Below are positions 59,101-64,000 of a DNA stretch of 64,000 nucleotides, piece by piece. Origin of the DNA: Edaphochlamys debaryana (taxonomy: Eukaryota > Chlorophyta > Chlorophyceae > Chlamydomonadales); NCBI GenBank assembly GCA_016858145.1, contig JAEHOE010000029.1, positions 682,001 to 746,000 on the forward strand, read 5' to 3'. Each line of letters starts with the position of its first letter. Position 1 is the stretch's first letter. The notes beneath the pieces are model-generated. The model searched no databases. It was not told the origin of the DNA and saw only the letters and a list, made by a program, of their open reading frames with translations. The position numbers and the translations under genes are program-made.

Positions 59101-62100
59101 GGCCTCACCGCGCCAGCTTACGGCGCCCTGCTCCTCCTCTTTGCGCCCGCCACACCCTACCTTACCCTCCTCCCTCCTCCCCCTCCCTCCGCCCCCCGTC
59201 CAGGGCGACCGCTCCACCCCCCGAGATGTATTCCGCCCTCCTCCTGATTGCTACTCTTTGGCCGGGACTTACATACCTTTCCTGGCTTCCACACTCTCGC
59301 CCCTCTCCCCCATCCTCCCTCCCCCCTTAGGGCGACCGCTCCACCCCCGGCGTGTGGCTCATCCCCGCCGGCCTCCTGACCACGGGCCGCACCCACACCT
59401 TCACGGTCACCGTCTCCAAGCCCTCCTCCGCCGCATCCGGTTCCGCGGACGCCGCGCTCACGCTGCGCCCCCGCCCCGCCTCCGCCGCCTTCCCCCGCGC
59501 CAGCCTCACGCGCCTCTGCGCCGCCGCCGCCTGCGCCGCACCGCACGGAGCCGACCGAGACCTCACGGTAAGGAGGACGGAGTTTTGGGAGGTTAGGGGT
59601 TTTAGGGGTTTTAGGGACCTCTTATATGACGATGGGTCCATGTCAGCACCTGGACGACGCGGAGCGGACCGAGACCTGACTGTGAGCGGTGGCGGGTGGG
59701 GGTGTGCTGGGAAGAGGAGTATGAGGGGTGGGACCAAGGGGAGATGCGTGTCGCTCTTGCCAACCGTCCCTCTCCTCTTCCTCCTCCCTCTTCGTCCCCC
59801 AGGTCCTGTTGCAGCTGCTGTCGCCGTACGACACCAACGATACGGCAACAACCGTTTCGGTTGCCTGGTCCCGCGCCGACACCACCGCCGTCACAACGCT
59901 CGCCGCCGCCTCTGATGCCGCCAGCGCCGCCGCCGCCGCCGCCGCCGGCCTCCCACCAAGCGCCCGTGTCCTCACCATCCCCGCTTCCGCCCTGCCAATG
60001 GGACGAGACAGCATCACCCTAACCGCCACGCTAACCGCCACACCGGCAAACGGCGGCGTCACATCTACCGGTCTTGCAATTATCACCGTACCCCTCAACG
60101 CCGCGCCGTACTGCACGACCTCGCCCGCATCGTCCTGCCTTGCCGTACAGATGCTTGGCGGCGGCGCCTTCCCCACCGCCGCCGCCGCCGTGCGTGCCGT
60201 TGGTTGGGCTGACGGCGGCGATCAGTCATCAACCGCCACCGCCAGCCTGCGGTACGAATTTGGCATCCGCCGTACAGCTACGAGCGCCGAGGTGCAGCAG
60301 CTGGGCACTTCGCCAACCGCCACGATCGTTGGCCTGCCCGTCGGGCTGGTGACTCTGTACTGCTGCGCCATCGATATGTACGGATCCCGTACGTGCCTAA
60401 CTGCCAACGTAACGGTTGCGGCGGCCGCCGCCGGCTTCGACGCGGCCGCGGCCCTGGCGGCTGTCAACGTGACGGCTCTGGCGGAGGTGGGTTCCCCGGA
60501 ATCAATCTTAATCCAGGACCCGGACGGCCGGAGGCCCGGTTGCGTGCAGGGTTGATGCTGCCTCTTGCTCACGTAATGAACGGCCAGTTGGAAAGTCCAC
60601 CTGCTGACCGTTCCCTTCGTTCCCTTGACCTTGACTCGCCTCTTGCCCCGTGTCCCCTTTCAGGCCGGCGACCAGCGCTCCCTGCTCCAAGCCGCGCTGC
60701 AAATGTCCCAGCTCGTCTCCGCCCTAGCGCCCGCCTCCTCCTCAGCCGCCGCCAACGCCTCCTCCTCCGCTTCCTCCACCAGCGCCTCCGCCCTCGTGGC
60801 GGCTCGCAGCGTCGAGCTTATGGAGGCCCTCCTCTCCTCCCCCGGCAACCTAGCCGACCCAGTCACCGCCCAACAGACCGTCTCGGCACTCGCCGCCCTC
60901 GCCTCCGCTGCCTCCTCCTCCCTGCCCGACACAGCCAAAGATCAGCTCCTAGCCGCCGCCAGATCTGCCGTACAGACCCTGCCCGGCGGCAACGCTTCGA
61001 CTTCCAGCACGGCTGACGGCGACGGCGCCGCCGCCACCGCGGGCTTTGTGACGCAGCTGTGCCGCCTGTTGGGGGCGGCGCTGCCGTCGCCTACCGCCTC
61101 CGCCGTCAGCGGTGGCGCGCGGCGGATGCGTGCGCTGCTGGAGAGCGCCGCCGCCGCCGCCCAGGCCCGACTGCGGGAGCTGCTCTCTCTGGCTGACCGA
61201 CTGGGCGACGCGCTGGGATCGCAGGTAAGGATACCGAGATAATCATAGCGAGGGCTCGTGGAAGGCTTTCAGCTTGTAGGACACGTATTGGATGGCTTCT
61301 ATCCTCTGCAGGCTGTACCCGGGGCCCCGTACCTGGGAGCGGGCGACGGCGGAGTGTACGTCGCGGCGGCGGCCATTGCCACGTCAGGAGCCAGCGGCGG
61401 TGGATCTGCCGTACAGCTCTCCGCCGGTCCAGCATCCGCGTCCTCCGCCTCTGCCAGCCGCCGCCGCCAGCTGCAACAGACGGGTACGGCCACGTCTACC
61501 GACGCCGAAGCGTACCTCCTGCTCTCGAGTACGGCGGCTTCCAGCGCCGTATTGTACGGCCTGGATCTGTCGTACATCCCATCTACGACGGCGCTTTCGG
61601 CGGCGGTGGCGGGCGGTCTTCCGGCGGGCGTGGTGCCGCTGGGCGGGCTGGTCACGGTGACGTGGAACGCCCCTTCGGGCGCTACAGCCTCGGCCGCCGC
61701 TCCACCCACCCTGGACGGCAGTAGCAGCTACCTGCTCATCCGCGTCCCCGCCACGGCCGCCTACAACGCCTCGCGGGTGGGTGGGCTGGACGTTGGGATG
61801 GAGGCACTGACGGCCGTGCGCACTACTGCTGAAGTGTGGAATCCAAGCAGTACCATTTGTTGCGTCTCAATTGGCCTTTTCCTTGTGTGCTCCTTACCTC
61901 TCCCCTCCCACTCCCTCCCCCTCCCTCTCCCACTCAATTCCCCGTCCTCCCTCCCCAGACCACCCTCTGCATGGCCTACAGCGCAAGCACCGGCGCCGCC
62001 TCATCATCAGCCACCGACGGATCGGGCGCCGGCTTCGTGGCGTACGACAGTACGACAGGCCGCGTCACCTGCCGTACGCTCGCGCCGGGGAGCGTCTTCA

Positions 62101-62597
62101 TCGCCCAGCAAGCACCGGCGCTGAACGGCAGCCTGGCCGTACCGCTGGGCAGTACGGACGAGGGCGGGGGCGACGGAGTCAGCATCGGCCTGATCGTGGG
62201 GGTGGTGGTTGGCAGCGTTGTGTTTGCGGGACTCCTGGCGCTCATTGTTGTCCTGGTCTCCAAGCGGAACCGTGGTCACCACGACGAGCCGCAATCCCCT
62301 CCTCCACAGCAGCAGCAGCAGGCGCAGCAGGGTTTCGGAGGAGGCAAGGACGCCCACGGGGACCAGCAGCACCTGGAGGGGACCTCGAGCGGGGACAACA
62401 CGGCGGGTCCGTCGACGCCGGTGAAGGCCGGCGCGGCGCTCGAGGAGCCGGCGCCCCTGGTGCCCTCGGCGGTGATGGCGGCGGTGCACTCGTCGCCGCC
62501 CTCTCAGCCCGGCACGCCCTCGGGTCGGCGCAACTCCAGGGTGCTACCGGTCACCAGCGACCCGCCGGCCTCTGCAGCGGCTCCGCCTGGGTACTAG
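32157..62597 (+). CDS. Giant surface protein: signal peptide, three GH-like modules, EGF, REJ region, one TM helix
   Basis: Not recognised as a named gene. Seventy-four exons join without a stop into 3,928 codons (about 3,927 residues); exon coordinates are in the block entries that follow. The start at 32157 is chosen because it opens a textbook signal peptide (GLALATVAVACLLVPFAVDA) whose phase matches exon 2. Order: signal peptide (1-33), module 1 (38-668), EGF-like (671-703), poly-Gly linker, module 2 (747-1247), EGF/Cys-rich (1248-1485), module 3 (1486-2021), linkers and Cys-rich spacer (2022-2650), REJ region (2651-3560), juxtamembrane (3561-3790), TM (3791-3815), cytoplasmic tail. It should be a type I membrane protein with a huge glycosylated ectodomain (many N-x-S/T). 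A carbohydrate-handling receptor or wall-remodelling role is inference. Least certain are the exon 3 donor, exon 64, and whether all exons are in one transcript. Confidence 0.82.
34735..34990 (+). repeat. Triplicated start of giant-gene exon 7
   Basis: CCCCAGGGCGTSCCSCTGCT (acceptor plus first codons) occurs near 34733, 34843 and 34957, spaced about 110 bp. Only the third continues in frame into ARTAPRAWEA and the donor at 35074. Confidence 0.85.
35050..35430 (+). repeat. 110-bp tandem repeat derived from the end of exon 7
   Basis: The exon 7 end (ACCACACCCAGCCACTGG) and following intron recur at about 35181, 35291 and 35401 in slightly diverged 110-bp units (GACCGCGCCCAGCCAGTTGG). Confidence 0.85.
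36111..36141 (+). repeat. (CCACG)n microsatellite in giant-gene intron 9
   Basis: Six perfect 5-bp units, flanked on both sides by copies of the exon 10 start (ACGGCC). Confidence 0.9.
38397..38590 (+). repeat. Near-perfect duplication of the end of exon 16 with its donor
   Basis: The segment TCGCGGGAGGCCAACACGGA through GACCCCAGCATGTGAGG occurs at about 38407-38468 and again at about 38527-38588, a 120-bp offset. The second copy lacks an acceptor, so it lies in intron 16 as a decoy donor. Confidence 0.92.
39372..39738 (+). other. Giant gene exon 19: EGF-like domain and poly-glycine linker
   Basis: This long exon encodes the end of module 1, an EGF-like domain with six cysteines (Cys671, 675, 680, 692, 694, 703; CVCWAGVTGSRCE), then a linker with a run of about 14 glycines (G-rich DNA at 39636-39680). 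It ends with the first strand of module 2 (VGINLEGIAD). The EGF spacing CxxxC...CxC...C is read directly. The linker probably lets modules 1 and 2 move independently. Confidence 0.8.
40048..44648 (+). other. Giant gene exons 20-34: GH-like module 2 with intact catalytic pair
   Basis: Exons: 40048-40116, 40350-40511, 40712-40840, 40991-41100, 41304-41381, 41504-41562, 41835-41901, 42338-42403, 42503-42549, 42744-42838, 43022-43142, 43329-43485, 43756-43893, 44234-44343, 44585-44648. Landmarks in order: SWTFVDVFKNSREWI, GVYTVLYDGQG (834-844), PIRNIRVLTPGYE, LLRFMDWM (932-939), VPLEHMVLLANMLG, YFNIPHLASDDF, YVEYSNEVW with putative acid/base Glu1021, DALAIAPYFG, LLCYEAGQG with putative nucleophile Glu1172, NRDPGMGKVY and YGYWGIQEYMDQDP. 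The NE motif at the end of one strand and the Tyr-Glu near the C-terminal side resemble clan GH-A barrels. From memory the same motif order occurs in secreted bacterial proteins of unassigned substrate. Intron 31 uses a GC donor (CAG|gcaagt). Confidence 0.78.
45015..47033 (+). other. Giant gene exons 35-40: EGF-like/Cys-rich spacer between modules 2 and 3
   Basis: Exons: 45015-45160, 45338-45400, 45674-45810, 46229-46403, 46580-46634, 46896-47033. The product (1248-1485) is a chain of Cys-rich units such as CPNNCTGPGNGRC, CLCYSGFSGPDC, CSCKPGIGGLTC, CNCFPGFGGPDC and CRCWAGYGGTAC. The repeated CxCxxG(F/Y)xGxxC pattern is the EGF/tenascin C-terminal half. Such rods usually space binding domains away from the membrane. 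The exon 38 start is triplicated in its upstream intron. Confidence 0.85.
45995..46260 (+). repeat. Triplicated start of EGF exon 38
   Basis: An acceptor followed by GCGTGTGCCTCGACCAGGGC recurs at 45997, 46113 and 46229 (about 116 bp apart). The first two run into CTGCCCTGCCACGCCC and stop being coding; only the third has a full Cys-rich exon and a donor. Confidence 0.92.
47471..52276 (+). other. Giant gene exons 41-53: GH-like module 3 with intact catalytic pair
   Basis: Exons: 47471-47574, 47816-47930, 48127-48212, 48406-48492, 48816-48978, 49261-49452, 49787-49906, 50186-50302, 50448-50591, 50922-51016, 51276-51434, 51872-52025, 52205-52276. Landmarks: AGVNVGGLAYWGTEWVWSDV, GRYVVLYDGDG, NPLHNIRITPAG, IRFMNWM (1678-1684), LEHIIELCNIVG, ADPWLSIHHQADDAYV, VRVYVEHSNEVWN with putative acid/base Glu1774, VDYYGVTGYWDCG, GVPLITYEAGPS with putative nucleophile Glu1923, and GSWGLQEYTGQ. 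The intron positions and motif order parallel module 2, so the two arose by duplication. Insertions such as the GGWGFLCNGGSGCGG loop are specific to this copy. Confidence 0.78.
47933..47998 (+). repeat. (GGTT)n microsatellite in giant-gene intron 42
   Basis: About 60 bp of GGTT units start right after the exon 42 donor. Confidence 0.9.
53117..53311 (+). repeat. 13-bp minisatellite (CATTTTTCGTGCC, about 15 units) in giant-gene intron 55
   Basis: Units differ only at one position (CATTTTT versus CATGTTT). Both strands stay open, giving fake repetitive proteins. It is the most T-rich stretch of the whole gene. Confidence 0.95.
54888..54962 (+). repeat. (CCCCCTC)n pyrimidine tract before giant-gene exon 59
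   Basis: About 75 bp of 7-bp pyrimidine units form an exaggerated polypyrimidine tract ending at the acceptor CAG (54961-54963). Confidence 0.9.
55884..55943 (+). repeat. (CATAG/CATGG)n pentamer repeat in giant-gene intron 60
   Basis: About ten degenerate CATAG-type pentamers follow the donor of exon 60. Confidence 0.85.
56206..61224 (+). other. Giant gene exons 61-72: REJ (receptor for egg jelly) region
   Basis: Exons: 56206-56442, 56757-56843, 56989-57157, 57350-57455, 57659-57731, 57875-58049, 58241-58314, 58501-58698, 58888-59016, 59331-59567, 59803-60486, 60664-61224. The clearest REJ hallmark is at about 3000-3055: ARLLGPAGDIPDSQ, then IRLDASSSSDPD, then LAFEWDC. Preceding text (YVVRVSASYA, LSWRWTSPS) and following text (RTHTFTVTVSK, DTNDTATTVSVAW) match the Ala/Ser-rich REJ style of polycystin-like and algal surface proteins. 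Exon 64 was placed at the CTGAAG acceptor because phase and pyrimidine tract agree; another acceptor near 57247 is possible. Confidence 0.75.
61312..62597 (+). other. Giant gene exons 73-74: GPS-like juxtamembrane segment, TM helix, cytoplasmic tail
   Basis: Exons: 61312-61776, 61959-62597 (TAG). Before the membrane there is a Cys-x(43)-Cys segment (LCMAYSASTG ... GRVTCRTLAPGSVFIAQ) that resembles a worn GPS motif of GAIN domains, though the second Trp and several cysteines are missing. The helix SIGLIVGVVVGSVVFAGLLA and onward (3791-3815) is followed by SKRNRGHHDE, a positive stop-transfer. The 112-residue tail has a Gln run (62308-62325), several Ser-Pro/Thr-Pro sites and an acidic/Gly-rich middle. 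It ends PPGY. Confidence 0.8.
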
Positions 62598-64000
62598 GTA
62601 GGAAGGCAGAGATAGATGTGGCAGAAGATGGCGCGTGGCTTGGTGGGATTGATGATGAGAGAAGCAGGGCGCGAGTGTGGCTGGTGTGCGTGAAGTCATC
62701 ATCATGCGGTTGTTGCGCGTGCACTTAATCCACCCAACAGAGCGGCGGCTGCACGGTATGCTTTTACAATCCTCCTTTATCCGTTAGATAGGAGCCCTTC
62801 ATGTGAATTGCTCAAGGCAAGCCAGAACATTCTGGGCGCAAGTTCAGTGCTGGGCGCAAGTTCTGTGCTGGGGTACTTTGGGGACTTTGGATGGAGGGCC
62901 TGATTGCCATTCATCATCAGGGCTGCATGTCCCGGTGCCGTACGTCCGGATCAGCTGGCTCGTGAGCTGACTTTCGTCATGTGCATCATGCGGAGCGCAT
63001 GCCGCTGAGGAAGCCAGATCAGCTTGGGCGCACAAGGCATTGCTGCTTGTGTACTAAGGGGGAATGAGAAATGGGGGACAGCCCGTTTTGACTGGATCAA
63101 ATGACCCAAGGATGCAGGTGGCTGTGACTTCTGAATGAAGGACAGAAGGGCGGTACTTGGCTGGGGTTTCTGGCTGCGGAGCTAGCAGGAGCACGCCATT
63201 CATGAGGCCACCGCTGTTGCTGCTGTGTCTTGGGCAGCATTACCACAGCAGCGAACATGAAGAGCCACGGCCAGGCCGCAGGCCACAGAAGGCCCCCTTA
63301 GGCCAAATCCCCGCTCAACTCAGATAGAGATCTGGTCATAGGCTCTGTGGCCTGTTATCCCGCCAGTCCACCGAATCGGGTCGCACGCCGTGTGACAATT
63401 TAGGAGGCCCCCGTTGGACGCGGGCTTTGGCGCACGTGCAGCATACCGACACAGGAGGCGTGCGTGGCTGGGGAGCTGACGACAGCGCAGTGCGCAGAAC
63501 GCAGCCACAGGCTCTGGCCCAGACTCAGGTTTGCACGCAGGCTGCCGCAACGCGCAGTCCGTCCACCGTGCCCGTGCGTTGCGCGTCATGTACGGTAGGC
63601 AGGACTGCGGAACGGCGGAGCTTGGCCACACCATGGCGATTAAGACCTCACGCCGTGAAGCAACAGCAACCCCGCGATCCTCCGTTCCGCCTCCAGCCTA
63701 CCGTCCCTACAAGCTCCAGCCATCCACAGCCATCCAAGTTGCCGCCGAGCAGCACACACCAACTCCAGACCGGGAGCCTCCATCCCAGCCATGTGCACGT
63801 GCAGGGTGCACACGGTCTGCAATGCCTCCGTGTGGTGCTCGATAGCCCTTCTACTACTGCCAGCCTTTGTGCTACACGGGGGCTGCGCCCACCAACCAAC
63901 GCGCGTATCAGCTTCGCCGGTCCATGAGGCACCGGTCAAAGGCAAAAGTATGTATGGGGGCGCTCGGGAAGCGCGGCCAGAGTACGTGTCTCCGTCTTAT
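62598..64000. other. 3' flank and downstream DNA, no gene recognised
   Basis: The first part should be the 3' UTR of the giant gene, but no TGTAA was found in the following kilobase. I see no exon chain or RNA gene on either strand to the window edge. Composition is less GC-rich than the genes. Confidence 0.55.

Noticed and set aside
1..64000. CRISPR arrays, tRNA and rRNA genes
   Set aside because: Tandem repeats here lack unique spacers of constant length, and no cloverleaf or rRNA core segments were recognised.

Overview
The window is nuclear DNA from a green alga, most likely a volvocine chlorophyte related to Chlamydomonas. The signs are very high GC, many short introns with pyrimidine (C-rich) tracts before the acceptor, TGTAA poly(A) signals, G/C homopolymer runs, and proteins with close relatives in that group (a flagellar nexin-dynein regulatory subunit, a plastid-type limit dextrinase, and Ala/Ser-rich REJ-domain proteins). 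The species cannot be named from the sequence. All exon models were built by hand from splice sites and reading-frame continuity; no alignment or transcript was available.

Layout. 1-835 is a GC-rich satellite-like tandem repeat. 836-4054 is intergenic with a few short dispersed repeats. 4055-16509 (+) is a 33-exon pullulanase/limit dextrinase (starch debranching, plastid). 17832-19132 (+) is a small two-helix membrane protein whose reading frame is interrupted. 21026-27115 (-) is the 13-exon DRC4 (GAS8, called PF2 in Chlamydomonas) subunit of the axonemal nexin-dynein regulatory complex. It shares a 290-bp divergent promoter with 27406-30630 (+), mitochondrial ribosomal protein uL15m. 32157-62597 (+) reads as one 74-exon gene for a protein of about 3,927 residues. 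62598-64000 shows nothing recognisable.

The large gene is the most striking feature. In order it encodes a signal peptide, three tandem copies of a roughly 500-residue glycoside-hydrolase-like module (a beta-sandwich-like segment, then a barrel carrying NE and YE motifs), EGF-like and Cys-rich spacers, Pro/Ser linkers, a REJ (receptor for egg jelly) region, a degenerate GPS-like juxtamembrane segment, one transmembrane helix and a Gln/Ser/Pro-rich cytoplasmic tail. All 73 splice junctions keep one frame. Modules 2 and 3 keep both putative catalytic glutamates and module 1 has lost both. This architecture suggests a cell-surface receptor that recognises or cuts wall/matrix glycans, and I do not recognise it as a described protein.

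A second theme is in the introns. In all three large genes, copies of the neighbouring exon end (including the splice site) recur inside the adjoining intron, leaving decoy splice sites. This looks like intron lengthening by tandem duplication across exon-intron junctions. The genes are otherwise functionally unrelated and do not form a pathway.
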